NCBI GenBank assembly: GCA_947503775.1
Contig: CANNFE010000014.1
Span: forward strand, 24,013-88,012
DNA: 64,000 nt
From: an uncultured Paracoccaceae bacterium
Lineage (GTDB): Bacteria > Pseudomonadota > Alphaproteobacteria > Rhodobacterales > Rhodobacteraceae
Reading direction: 5' to 3'
Both the position numbers and the translations under genes were made by a program. The first letter of the stretch is position 1, and every line of letters begins with the position of its first letter. Positions 37,303-45,262 of the stretch are shown in pieces. The notes below the pieces were generated by a model. The model did no database searches. It saw nothing but the letters and a program-made list of their open reading frames with translations, and was not told where the DNA came from.

Positions 37303-38034
37303 ATGATGACCGAGGATCAGACGGCGATATCAAATTTTATGCGCTGGTTTCGCACAGCTTCCGAGAAAGCGTGGGCAAACCTGAGAGAGCGCGACCTTGC
37401 TAGCTTTCGGGCTCAAGAAGTTGGTGGGCTCAGCCACCGGCGCGGTATTCATTGGTTGAACGGTTTCTCAGAAGAAGAGATTGAGAGAATCGAGGCTCGC
37501 GAGGGTAGAGCCCTTCCATTTGAACTGAAAACTTTCCTCAAAATTTGTGGAAAAACCGACAGAGGCTTCATGTCCTTTGGCTACAATGATGATAACGTCA
37601 TCGTTCAACGCCCAGATGTCCCGATCTTTTACGATTGGAGTGATGACGGGCAGATTGCGACTGCTCGTCAAAGTATCCGGAGCCGCATCCTGTCTCACGT
37701 CGAGACTGGATCCTGGCTGAAAGAGTGGGGCCCTCGTCCGATTGACTTATCCTCGGCAAAGACGATGGCTGCCAAAAAGATCGAAGACGGTGCTCCCGTG
37801 TATCCCCTGCATAGCCACCGCGCTGTACTGCCGCTTTCTGCCCGATCGTTGTCGCCCGTCTTATCCAGTCATGGTCTTGATACCATCATCTATAGTGCCA
37901 GCCTGTGCCGTAACCTCGTGGAAGATACCGGCCTTGATCTTGATCTATCGGACGCACCGCCGGTTCCTGACCAAGATGCGCGCGCTATACATAGTGAGGT
38001 CCGTCAAATGCCTTTCTGGGGCCTACTCGTTTAG
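37303..38034 (+). CDS. SMI1/KNR4 (SUKH)-like protein
   Basis: The 243-residue soluble protein has a SUKH-type segment near 51-80, WLNGFSEEEIERIEAREGRA followed by LPFELKTFL, and a later HSHRAVLPL...PVLSSHGLDTIIYSASL that resembles the distal conserved strands of this superfamily. SUKH proteins often act as immunity proteins against contact-dependent or polymorphic toxins, but no toxin is encoded nearby. The start at 37303 is chosen because the upstream in-frame ATG lies in the terminator. Codons are clearly less GC-rich than the neighbours', suggesting recent acquisition. It interrupts rpmD-rplO. Confidence 0.65.
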   Translation: MMTEDQTAISNFMRWFRTASEKAWANLRERDLASFRAQEVGGLSHRRGIHWLNGFSEEEIERIEAREGRALPFELKTFLKICGKTDRGFMSFGYNDDNVIVQRPDVPIFYDWSDDGQIATARQSIRSRILSHVETGSWLKEWGPRPIDLSSAKTMAAKKIEDGAPVYPLHSHRAVLPLSARSLSPVLSSHGLDTIIYSASLCRNLVEDTGLDLDLSDAPPVPDQDARAIHSEVRQMPFWGLLV

Positions 38035-38078
38035 CAGTTGGGTTGGCTGAAGTGTCTACAGGCCAACTCAGCTGCCTC

Positions 38079-38107
38079 TTGATCCCGCCCCACCTCCCGT
38101 CTATACG
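38079..38107 (+). promoter_or_regulatory. Candidate promoter for rplO-secY-adk
   Basis: TTGATC (38079-38084), 17 bp, TATACG (38102-38107). It follows the SUKH gene and precedes rplO by about 90 bp; the -10 hexamer is identical to that before rpmC. Confidence 0.55.
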
Positions 38108-38199
38108 CCACCGGTCGGATCAGACCGACGCAATCAATCAAGAAACGCCGTGTCCGCCCATCTCGCTTCGGGGGCGGTTCCGGCTCGAAAGGAAGCGAC

Positions 38200-38688
38200 A
38201 TGGTTAAACTGAACGAACTGCACGACAATCCCGGCGCCACGAAAAAGCGCAAGCGCGTGGGCCGTGGTCCCGGCTCCGGAATGGGCAAGACCGCAGGACG
38301 CGGCATCAAGGGTCAGAAATCCCGCTCGGGTGTGGCCATCAATGGCTACGAGGGCGGCCAGATGCCGCTCTACCAGCGCCTGCCCAAGCGCGGCTTCAAC
38401 AAGCCCAACCGCAAGCAATATGCCGTTGTAAACCTCGGCCTCATCCAAAAGTTTATCGATGCGGGCAAGCTCAAAGGCGACATCACCGAACACAGCCTGA
38501 TCGAAAGCGGCCTTCTGCGCCGCAAGCGGGACGGCGTCCGGCTTCTTGCCAAGGGCGAGCTGACGGCAAAGGCCAACATCACTGTCACCGGCGCGTCCAA
38601 AGGCGCGATCGAGGCGGTCGAAAAGGCCGGCGGCAGCGTCACGCTGGCCGCTCCCGTCGCGGAAACGGCACCGTCCGAGAGCGCCTGA
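38200..38688 (+). CDS. rplO: 50S ribosomal protein L15
   Basis: L15 is a late-assembly protein. The 162 residues begin [21 protein letters not shown], with [20 protein letters not shown] and [22 protein letters not shown] [19 protein letters not shown] in the rRNA-binding extension. GAAAGGAAGC precedes the start. The C-terminus has a short Ala/Glu/Pro extension. Confidence 0.97.
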   Translation: MVKLNELHDNPGATKKRKRVGRGPGSGMGKTAGRGIKGQKSRSGVAINGYEGGQMPLYQRLPKRGFNKPNRKQYAVVNLGLIQKFIDAGKLKGDITEHSLIESGLLRRKRDGVRLLAKGELTAKANITVTGASKGAIEAVEKAGGSVTLAAPVAETAPSESA

Positions 38689-38783
38689 AGGTTGTGACCG
38701 GCTTGCCGGCCCCTTACATCTTCGGCTAGTTTCTAACGGCGCTGCCCGACCGGGCGGCGTCCTTCTGACAAGAGAGCGCTTTC

Positions 38784-40151
38784 ATGGCATCAGCAGCAGA
38801 GCAAATGGCCGCCAATATGAGCTGGAGCGCCTTCGGAAAGGCGACCGAGCTTCGGCAACGGATCCTCTTCGCACTGGCTCTTCTCTGCGTCTACCGCCTC
38901 GGCACCTTCATCCCCGTTCCCGGGATCGACGGTGCCGCCCTGCGCAACTTCATGGAAGAGGCGTCGCAAGGCATCGGGGGCGTCCTGTCGATGTTCACCG
39001 GCGGGGCGCTGGGCCGGATGGGGATCTTCGCCCTCGGCATCATGCCCTATATCTCGGCCTCGATCATCGTGCAGCTTCTCTCTTCGATGTACGAGCCGCT
39101 CAAGCAGCTCAAGAAGGAAGGTCAGCAAGGCCGCCAGAAGATCAACCAATATACCCGCTACGGCACCGTGATCCTGGCCACATTCCAGGCTTACGGTCTG
39201 GCCGTCAGCCTCGAGGCGGGCAATCTCGCCTCCGATCCCGGTCTCTTCTTCCGCGCCTCGACCGTCATCACGCTCGTCGGCGGCACCATGTTCCTGATGT
39301 GGATCGGCGAGCAGATCACGGCCCGCGGCATCGGCAACGGCATCTCGCTTATCATCTTCGTCGGTATCATTGCCGAGGTTCCGGCAGCGCTTGCCCAGTT
39401 CTTCCGGCAGGCCGAATCCAGCGGCAACTGGGCGCTCGTGATCGGCGTGATCATCATGGTGGTGGCGCTCTTGGCCTTTGTTGTCTTCATGGAAAGGGCG
39501 CTGCGAAAGATCCACCTGCAGTATCCGCGCCGTCAGGTCGGCATGAAGGTCTATGACGGCGGCTCCTCCCACCTGCCGATCAAGGTGAACCCGGCCGGCG
39601 TGATCCCGGCGATCTTCGCCTCGGCGCTGCTGCTGCTGCCAACGACGATCTCGACCTTCTCGGGCAGCGATACCGGCCCGGTCATGTCCACGATCCTCGC
39701 CTATTTCGGCCCGGGCCAACCGGCCTATCTGGTCTTCTTCACGGCGATGATCGTCTTCTTCACGTTCTTTTACACCAAGGAAGTCGCCTTCAAGGTCGAC
39801 GAGGTGGCCGACAACCTCAAGAACCAGAACGGCTTCGTGCCCGGCATCCGGCCCGGCAAACGGACGGCGGAATATCTCGACTATGTCGTCACCCGCCTGC
39901 TGGTCCTTGGCTCCGCCTATCTCGCCGCCGTCTGCCTTCTGCCCGAAATCCTGCGCACCCAGCTGTCGATCCCGGTCTATGTCGGCGGCACCTCGATCCT
40001 CATCATCGTGAGCGTGGGGATGGACACGATCCAGCAAATCCAGTCGCATCTGCTGGCCCACCAATACGAAGGTCTCATTGAGAAATCCCAGCTGCGTGGC
40101 AAACGCAGCAACGGCAAACCTCGCAAGTCCAAGGGACCGGCACGTCGATGA
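38784..40151 (+). CDS. secY: Preprotein translocase subunit SecY
   Basis: SecY is the protein-conducting channel in the inner membrane. The 455 residues show ten membrane segments, the plug-region sequence [21 protein letters not shown] (positions 71-91, quoted in part), and the cytosolic loop [12 protein letters not shown] that binds the ribosome and SecA. The stop overlaps adk by four bases. Confidence 0.98.
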   Translation: MASAAEQMAANMSWSAFGKATELRQRILFALALLCVYRLGTFIPVPGIDGAALRNFMEEASQGIGGVLSMFTGGALGRMGIFALGIMPYISASIIVQLLSSMYEPLKQLKKEGQQGRQKINQYTRYGTVILATFQAYGLAVSLEAGNLASDPGLFFRASTVITLVGGTMFLMWIGEQITARGIGNGISLIIFVGIIAEVPAALAQFFRQAESSGNWALVIGVIIMVVALLAFVVFMERALRKIHLQYPRRQVGMKVYDGGSSHLPIKVNPAGVIPAIFASALLLLPTTISTFSGSDTGPVMSTILAYFGPGQPAYLVFFTAMIVFFTFFYTKEVAFKVDEVADNLKNQNGFVPGIRPGKRTAEYLDYVVTRLLVLGSAYLAAVCLLPEILRTQLSIPVYVGGTSILIIVSVGMDTIQQIQSHLLAHQYEGLIEKSQLRGKRSNGKPRKSKGPARR

Positions 40152-40792
40152 ATATCATACTTCTGGGCCCGCCGGGTGCGGGCAAGGGCACCCAGGCCCG
40201 CAGGCTGGTCGACGAGCGCAAGATGATCCAGCTCTCCACCGGGGACATGCTGCGAGAGGCCCGGACCTCCGGCACCGAGATGGGTGAGAAAGTGGCCGCG
40301 GTCATGGATCGCGGCGATCTGGTCACCGACGATATCGTGATCGGTCTGATCCGCGAAAAGCTCGAGGCCGGGGATGCGGAAGGCGGCTATATCTTTGATG
40401 GCTTTCCCAGAACGCTGGCCCAGGCCGATGCGCTGGGCCAGCTTTTGACAGAGCTGAACAAAACCCTTGATCACGTGATCGAAATGCAAGTGGACGATGA
40501 GGCGCTTGTCACCCGCATCACGGGCCGCGCGACCTGCGCCAATTGCGGTGAGGTCTATCACGATGCGACCAAGCCGATCCCGGCAGATGGTCACTGCACC
40601 AACTGCAACGGAACAGAATTTACACGGCGGGCCGACGATACCGAAGAGGCGCTCAGAACGCGCCTTCTGGCCTATTACAAACAAACATCGCCTCTCATCG
40701 GCTATTATTATGCGAAAGACGCATTGGAGAGTATCGATGGCCTGAAAGCGATGGACGAGGTCGCCGGGGCCATTTCGCGGGTCCTGTCCTGA
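40148..40792 (+). CDS. adk: Adenylate kinase, zinc-lid type
   Basis: Adk interconverts ATP + AMP with 2 ADP. The 214 residues have the P-loop GPPGAGKGT (7-15), the AMP-site DGFPRTL, and a LID with four cysteines (130, 133, 150, 153) that bind zinc, the form found in Gram-positive bacteria and many alphaproteobacteria. It is coupled to secY by ATGA. Three TTCTAGAA palindromes follow. Confidence 0.98.
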   Translation: MNIILLGPPGAGKGTQARRLVDERKMIQLSTGDMLREARTSGTEMGEKVAAVMDRGDLVTDDIVIGLIREKLEAGDAEGGYIFDGFPRTLAQADALGQLLTELNKTLDHVIEMQVDDEALVTRITGRATCANCGEVYHDATKPIPADGHCTNCNGTEFTRRADDTEEALRTRLLAYYKQTSPLIGYYYAKDALESIDGLKAMDEVAGAISRVLS

Positions 40793-40797
40793 GAGGC

Positions 40798-40876
40798 GCA
40801 CGATTTTCTAGAAAATCGTGCCAAACCAAAATCTTCTAGAAGATTTTGAGACCCCAGGATCTTCTAGAAGATCCTG
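40798..40876 (+). repeat. Triple array of TTCTAGAA palindromes after adk
   Basis: Three perfect palindromes: 40798-40821 (half-site GCACGATTTTCT), 40827-40848 (CAAAATCTTCT, identical to the one at 11562) and 40855-40876 (CAGGATCTTCT). The spacers are five and six bases. All arms differ except for the TTCT centre, yet each is fully self-complementary. Confidence 0.92.
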
Positions 40877-40890
40877 CCCTGAACGGCCCC

Positions 40891-40919
40891 TTGACGATTT
40901 GTCAAGAACCCCATAGGTG
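40891..40919 (+). promoter_or_regulatory. Candidate promoter for the alpha operon (rpsM)
   Basis: TTGACG (40891-40896), 17 bp, TAGGTG (40914-40919). The -35 is good and the -10 weak. A small inverted repeat TTGAC-GATTT-GTCAA overlaps the -35. Confidence 0.4.
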
Positions 40920-41077
40920 ATGCCATCCCGAAAGGGAATCGCCCGCGCGAGAGGCCGATCACCCCGCGCAACCCAACTGAGATGACAGTGACCCGAAGGC
41001 ACGATAAGCCTTCCGGTTTACCGTTGTGAAAAAAGGGTCTGGAACTACGGACCCGCAACGAGAGAAGGACACCACAC

Positions 41078-41446
41078 GTGGCACGTATTGCTGGCGTCAA
41101 CATCCCGACCGCCAAACGAGTTCCCATCGCGCTCACCTATATCACCGGTATCGGCAACACCTCCGCCGAGCAGATCTGCGAAGCTGTCGGCATCGACCGC
41201 TCCCGCCGGGTCAATGAGCTTTCCGATGCCGAGATCCTGCAGATCCGCGAGCATATCGACGCGAACTTCACCGTCGAGGGCGATCTGCGCCGTGAAGTGC
41301 AGATGAATATCAAGCGCTTGATGGATCTGGGCTGCTATCGCGGCCTGCGTCATCGCCGCAATCTCCCCGTGCGCGGTCAGCGCACCCACACCAATGCCCG
41401 CACCCGCAAAGGCCCTGCAAAGGCCATCGCAGGCAAGAAGAAGTAA
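41078..41446 (+). CDS. rpsM: 30S ribosomal protein S13
   Basis: S13 contacts the P-site tRNA and the 50S subunit. The 122 residues start at a GTG (41078) preceded by [27 protein letters not shown] and the basic tail [15 protein letters not shown] are diagnostic. Confidence 0.97.
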   Translation: MARIAGVNIPTAKRVPIALTYITGIGNTSAEQICEAVGIDRSRRVNELSDAEILQIREHIDANFTVEGDLRREVQMNIKRLMDLGCYRGLRHRRNLPVRGQRTHTNARTRKGPAKAIAGKKK

Positions 41447-41461
41447 GGGGAGACCGGACAA

Positions 41462-41854
41462 ATGGCACGCGATACCCGCACCCGTGGAAAAAAGAAGGTC
41501 TCCAAGAACATCGCCGCCGGCGTTGCTCATGTGAATTCTTCGTTCAACAACACCAAGATCCTGATCTCCGACGTTCAGGGCAATGCCATCGCTTGGTCCT
41601 CGGCCGGCACGATGGGCTTCAAGGGCTCCCGCAAGTCGACGCCCTATGCTGCCCAGATGGCTGCCGAAGATGCCGGCAAAAAGGCGCAGGAACACGGCGT
41701 CAAGACGCTCGAGGTCGAAGTGCAAGGCCCCGGTTCCGGTCGTGAGAGCGCGCTTCGTGCTCTGGCGGCCGTCGGTTTCAACATCACGTCGATCCGCGAT
41801 GTAACGCCGATTGCCCATAACGGCTGCCGCCCGCCCAAGCGTCGGCGCGTCTGA
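41462..41854 (+). CDS. rpsK: 30S ribosomal protein S11
   Basis: S11 lies on the 30S platform by the mRNA exit. The 130 residues contain [20 protein letters not shown] and the C-terminal block [19 protein letters not shown] terminator-like hairpin separates it from rpoA. Confidence 0.98.
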   Translation: MARDTRTRGKKKVSKNIAAGVAHVNSSFNNTKILISDVQGNAIAWSSAGTMGFKGSRKSTPYAAQMAAEDAGKKAQEHGVKTLEVEVQGPGSGRESALRALAAVGFNITSIRDVTPIAHNGCRPPKRRRV

Positions 41855-41874
41855 CCCGCATTTGAAGATCCAGG

Positions 41875-41915
41875 AAGGTCCGCGCCAACTGCGCGGCCTT
41901 TCGCTTTCGTTTTTA
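41875..41915 (+). terminator. Terminator-like attenuator between rpsK and rpoA
   Basis: AAGGTCCGCGC (41875-41885) pairs with GCGCGGCCTT (41891-41900) around CAACT with one bulged T. A T-rich tail TTCGCTTTCGTTTTT follows. If active it would lower rpoA relative to rpsM/rpsK, unless read-through or antitermination occurs. Confidence 0.55.
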
Positions 41916-41972
41916 GAAACCTCGGGAGTCTTCCGTTTTGGACATGAGCGGCGGACGGGAATGGAGGGACGC

Positions 41973-42989
41973 ATGATCCATAAAAACTGGGCAGAGCTGA
42001 TCAAGCCCACGCAACTTGACGTCAAACCGGGCAGCGACCCGGCGCGCCGCGCAACAGTCACGGCAGAACCGCTCGAGCGCGGCTTCGGTCTGACGCTCGG
42101 CAACGCGCTGCGCCGCGTTCTGATGTCATCGCTCCAGGGCGCGGCCATCACGTCGGTTCAGATCGACAATGTGCTGCACGAGTTCTCGTCGATCTCGGGC
42201 GTGCGTGAAGACGTGACCGACGTCGTCCTCAACCTCAAGGGCGTCGACATCAAGATGGAGACCGAAGGCCCCAAGCGCTTGTCGGTTCAGGCCAAGGGCC
42301 CTGGCGTCGTCACCGCCGGCGACATTTCCGAATCCGCCGGGATCGAGATTCTGAACAAGGAGCATGTCATCTGTCACCTCGACGATGGCGCGGACCTGTT
42401 CATGGAACTGACGGTCAACACCGGCAAAGGCTACGTCGCCGCCGACAAGAACAAGCCCGAGGATGCGCCGATCGGTATGATCGCCATCGATGCGATCTAT
42501 TCCCCGGTCAAGAAGGTCAGCTACGACGTGCAGCCGACCCGCGAAGGTCAGGTGCTCGACTACGACAAGCTGACGATGAAGATCGAAACCGACGGCTCGA
42601 TTACGCCGGACGATGCCGTGGCGTTTGCCGCGCGGATCATTCAGGATCAGCTGTCGATCTTCGTGAACTTCGACGAGCCCGAAAGTGCCTCGGCGCAGTC
42701 CGATGATGACGGCCTCGAATTTAACCCGCTCCTTCTCAAGAAGGTCGACGAGCTCGAGCTGTCCGTCCGCTCCGCGAACTGCCTCAAGAACGACAACATC
42801 GTCTATATCGGCGACCTCATTCAAAAGACCGAGGCCGAGATGCTGCGCACCCCGAATTTCGGTCGCAAGTCGCTCAACGAGATCAAGGAGGTTCTCTCCG
42901 GCATGGGTCTGCACCTCGGTATGGATGTCGAGGATTGGCCGCCGGACAATATCGAGGATCTGGCCAAGAAGTTCGAAGACCAGTTCTAA
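41973..42989 (+). CDS. rpoA: RNA polymerase alpha subunit
   Basis: Alpha nucleates polymerase assembly and its CTD binds UP elements and activators. The 338 residues show [20 protein letters not shown] in the N-terminal domain and an alpha-CTD with [14 protein letters not shown] and [11 protein letters not shown]. The ATG at 41973 follows GGAGGGA; a longer in-frame reading overlaps rpsK and is rejected. Confidence 0.99.
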   Translation: MIHKNWAELIKPTQLDVKPGSDPARRATVTAEPLERGFGLTLGNALRRVLMSSLQGAAITSVQIDNVLHEFSSISGVREDVTDVVLNLKGVDIKMETEGPKRLSVQAKGPGVVTAGDISESAGIEILNKEHVICHLDDGADLFMELTVNTGKGYVAADKNKPEDAPIGMIAIDAIYSPVKKVSYDVQPTREGQVLDYDKLTMKIETDGSITPDDAVAFAARIIQDQLSIFVNFDEPESASAQSDDDGLEFNPLLLKKVDELELSVRSANCLKNDNIVYIGDLIQKTEAEMLRTPNFGRKSLNEIKEVLSGMGLHLGMDVEDWPPDNIEDLAKKFEDQF

Positions 42990-43059
42990 GCTCGAACGGG
43001 TCGCGCCGAGAAACGAATAAGCGCTGGCTTATGGATCGAGGCCCGATCTGAGGAGATAT

Positions 43060-43105
43060 CGGAGGGAATTTAACATAATCCCGCTGGATTGTGGATTTCC
43101 CTCCG
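43060..43105 (+). other. Hairpin in the rpoA-rplQ gap
   Basis: CGGAGGGAA (43060-43068) is complementary to TTCCCTCCG (43097-43105), enclosing 28 bases. The 239-bp gap is long for this junction and has no other gene I can support. Function unknown. Confidence 0.4.
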
Positions 43106-43228
43106 ACGCGATGCCTACGGCACTCCGACCGGATGCCGCATGCAAAAACTGGGCAATTCCGCCCCAAGGAGAGCGGGGGACACGCATCCCTCGCCGGACA
43201 AAGAATAAAGCACTTAGGAGACTGAAAA

Positions 43229-43651
43229 ATGCGTCACGCTCGCGGCTATCGCCGCCTTAACCGCACTCACGAGCACCGCAAGGCGCTCTTTGCCAATATG
43301 GCCGGATCGCTCATCGAACACGAGCAGATCAAGACCACCCTGCCCAAGGCGAAAGAGCTCAAGCGGATCGTCGAAAAACTCGTAACTCTCGGAAAACGGG
43401 GCGATATTCACGCCCGCCGCCAGGCCGCTGCCCGGCTTAAGCAGGACCAGCACGTCGCCAAGCTCTTTGACGTTCTCGGGCCGCGCTATGCCGAACGTCA
43501 GGGCGGCTATGTCCGTGTTTTGAAGGCTGGCTTCCGGTATGGCGACATGGCACCGATGGCGATCATCGAATTCGTTGATCGCGATGTCGATGCCAAAGGC
43601 GCCTCCGACAAGGCCCGTCTTGCCGAGGAAGAAGCTGCGCTCGACGCGTAA
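43229..43651 (+). CDS. rplQ: 50S ribosomal protein L17
   Basis: L17 sits near the tunnel exit. The 140 residues begin [39 protein letters not shown] and [20 protein letters not shown] are family blocks, with a short acidic Ala-rich tail. It is the last gene of the alpha operon. Confidence 0.98.
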   Translation: MRHARGYRRLNRTHEHRKALFANMAGSLIEHEQIKTTLPKAKELKRIVEKLVTLGKRGDIHARRQAAARLKQDQHVAKLFDVLGPRYAERQGGYVRVLKAGFRYGDMAPMAIIEFVDRDVDAKGASDKARLAEEEAALDA

Positions 43652-43668
43652 GCTATTGAATTAATTAT

Positions 43669-43700
43669 AAAGGAGCCTCGCTTGACGGCGAGGCTCCTTT
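43669..43700 (+). terminator. Strong, probably bidirectional terminator after rplQ
   Basis: AAAGGAGCCTCGC pairs with GCGAGGCTCCTTT around TTGACG. It is flanked by an A/T-rich stretch on the left and TAGTTT on the right, so it could serve rplQ and the minus-strand small frame that ends at 43699. Confidence 0.88.
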
Positions 43701-43866
43701 AGTTTGAACACCCGTTCGCACCGCGCGAGCCCGCCCGATCCTTGTCGCGCCGCAGGATATTCAGGATCGCATCCGGATCGCTTGATCGCCTTCCGATAAA
43801 GTCGATCAGAAGATCCCGATCCTTCAGATCCATGGTCTGCATGTGATGGCGAAGATCTGCGTCCAT
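43699..43866 (-). CDS. Possible small protein, 55 residues
   Basis: A minus-strand frame begins at 43866 with GAGGAAT just upstream and runs to 43699, ending in the rplQ terminator. The product is charged and probably helical: MDADLRHHMQTMDLKDRDLL, then IDFIGRRSSDPDAILNILRR. It has no signal peptide and no family I recognise. It is divergent from luxR, and its composition is not obviously random. Whether it is translated is open; it could also be leftover sequence. Confidence 0.35.
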   Translation of the reverse strand: MDADLRHHMQTMDLKDRDLLIDFIGRRSSDPDAILNILRRDKDRAGSRGANGCSN

Positions 43867-43917
43867 ATTCCTCACGGCTATACCCTTGTTTTTGCTTAAT
43901 CTCCTCACAATTTATGG

Positions 43918-43946
43918 TTGACCAGCCTTGAAGCAACTTGTCTAAA
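43918..43946 (+). promoter_or_regulatory. Candidate luxR promoter implying a leaderless mRNA
   Basis: TTGACC (43918-43923), 17 bp, TCTAAA (43941-43946). A transcript start six to seven bases on would fall on the luxR ATG at 43952, which has no ribosome site. Confidence 0.45.
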
Positions 43947-43951
43947 AAGAC

Positions 43952-44563
43952 ATGTCCCTTAGGTCTGGCATAGAACGTCAAACACGCCGTCTGTCTGCGC
44001 TGGCACCAGGCGGTTTTTTCTTTGCACTGCACATCAGGTTTGCCCTGCCGCTCTTGCACCACCAGACGTACCCGCAAGGCTGGACAGACCGCTACACAGA
44101 GGAGGCATACGCGCTTCGTGATCCGATCATTGCCTGGGGATTCAGCCAGGTCGGGACCGCAAAATGGAGCGAGATAGATATACCAGATCCCTTCGGCATC
44201 CTTGAACAGGCGAAGGACTTCGGCATGGTCTATGGTTTTGCGGTGTCGTGCGGCGAGATGAAGTCGCGCACGATCGCATCCGCCGCCCGCGATGACCGAG
44301 AGTTCGATAGCAGTGAAATAGCTGAATTCGCTGAGTTAATTTACCAGTTGCATAAGATAACCGAGCCGCCGACCACACTTACGGATGCCCAACTTGAAGC
44401 CCTGCGGTGCATCGCCAACGGGGATCGTCATGCAGCTGCCGCGGCGAAACTGAATATCTCCGAAAGCGCGCTAAAAGCGCGTCTTTCATCGGCAAGGCAA
44501 AGTCTTCTTGCCCGAACGACCGCAGAAGCGATCCAGCGGGCAAAGGATTACCGATTGCTGTAG
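43952..44563 (+). CDS. luxR: LuxR-family quorum-sensing regulator
   Basis: A 203-residue protein with an N-terminal acyl-homoserine-lactone-binding domain. Trp44, Tyr48, the Asp57-Pro58 pair and Trp72 are spaced as in TraR/LuxR (YPQGWTDRYTEEAY, RDPIIAWGF). A C-terminal helix-turn-helix (about 143-203) is also present, LTDAQLEALRCIANGDRH then NISESALKARL. The DNA-binding part is degenerate: the usual Glu in LTxxE is Gln and the turn is unusual. The short N-terminal domain starts close to the ligand pocket. It lies 63 bp upstream of a luxI homologue, its likely partner. Confidence 0.85.
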   Translation: MSLRSGIERQTRRLSALAPGGFFFALHIRFALPLLHHQTYPQGWTDRYTEEAYALRDPIIAWGFSQVGTAKWSEIDIPDPFGILEQAKDFGMVYGFAVSCGEMKSRTIASAARDDREFDSSEIAEFAELIYQLHKITEPPTTLTDAQLEALRCIANGDRHAAAAAKLNISESALKARLSSARQSLLARTTAEAIQRAKDYRLL

Positions 44564-44626
44564 GTGATCCACATGGCTGTTCCGGCGGGGTGAACCGTTA
44601 ACCACCACCTTGCTGGAGCAAAACCT

Positions 44627-45217
44627 ATGCAAACGACCACCTTATCTTTCGCCAACATGCACAACCATGGAGAGCTGTTGGCCAACATCCTGCGCGCACG
44701 ACGACAGTCCTTCATCGTGCAGAACAAATGGAACCTGCCCGAAGCGATGGGCATGGAATTCGATCAATATGACACGCCGCAAAGCCGCTGGATCGCAGTG
44801 CATAACGAGCTTGGAGAGGTCCTTGCCGGTCTGCGCCTGACACCGACGACAGCGCGGTGCGGCATCTACAGCTACATGGTGCGCGACGCCCAGAACGGTC
44901 TTCTTGAGTCCATTCCGTCTGATCTGCTCCACGAGCTTGCCCCGGTGGGTCAGGAGGTCTGGGAAGCCACCCGCGGTTTCGTGGCCCATGACATTCCCGC
45001 ACATCTTCGCCGCCGCGTGCATCTCAACCTCGTTCTCGAGATGCAGCGCACCAGCCGCGCCGAGGGTATCCGGCGGATGATCGCCCTGCTTCCGTCGAAC
45101 TGGAACAGGTGGTCGGCACGCTGCAACTTGCAGATGTCCGAGGCGGGACGGACGATGAATATGGGCGGGATCGACTACCAGGCCGTCTGGATCGATTTTG
45201 CGGCGCAGATGAACTGA
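44627..45217 (+). CDS. luxI: Acyl-homoserine-lactone synthase (LuxI family)
   Basis: The enzyme joins an acyl group to S-adenosylmethionine to form the autoinducer lactone. The 196 residues keep the family's catalytic set: Arg25, Phe29, Trp35, Glu44, Asp46, Asp49 (in EFDQYDTP), Arg70 in GLRL, and Glu113/Arg116 in EVWEATRGFV. Acyl-chain preference cannot be read from sequence. The upstream 63 bp contain an imperfect GGTG...CACC dyad near 44588 that might be a weak lux box. It follows luxR on the same strand. Confidence 0.92.
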   Translation: MQTTTLSFANMHNHGELLANILRARRQSFIVQNKWNLPEAMGMEFDQYDTPQSRWIAVHNELGEVLAGLRLTPTTARCGIYSYMVRDAQNGLLESIPSDLLHELAPVGQEVWEATRGFVAHDIPAHLRRRVHLNLVLEMQRTSRAEGIRRMIALLPSNWNRWSARCNLQMSEAGRTMNMGGIDYQAVWIDFAAQMN

Positions 45218-45262
45218 TGGACGGCTTTGAAACTCCTGTCGGACCGGCCTAGGGTCGGTCCG

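Noticed and set aside
35181..37304. A 707-codon minus-strand frame over rplF-rpmD
   Set aside because: It spans five well-established genes on the other strand and is of low-information composition.
40798..40876. Spaced palindromes considered as a CRISPR array
   Set aside because: The repeats differ in their arms, the spacers are only five to six bases, and no cas genes are near.
44588..44605. lux box upstream of luxI
   Set aside because: Only the outer GGTG/CACC bases are symmetric; too weak to list as an operator.
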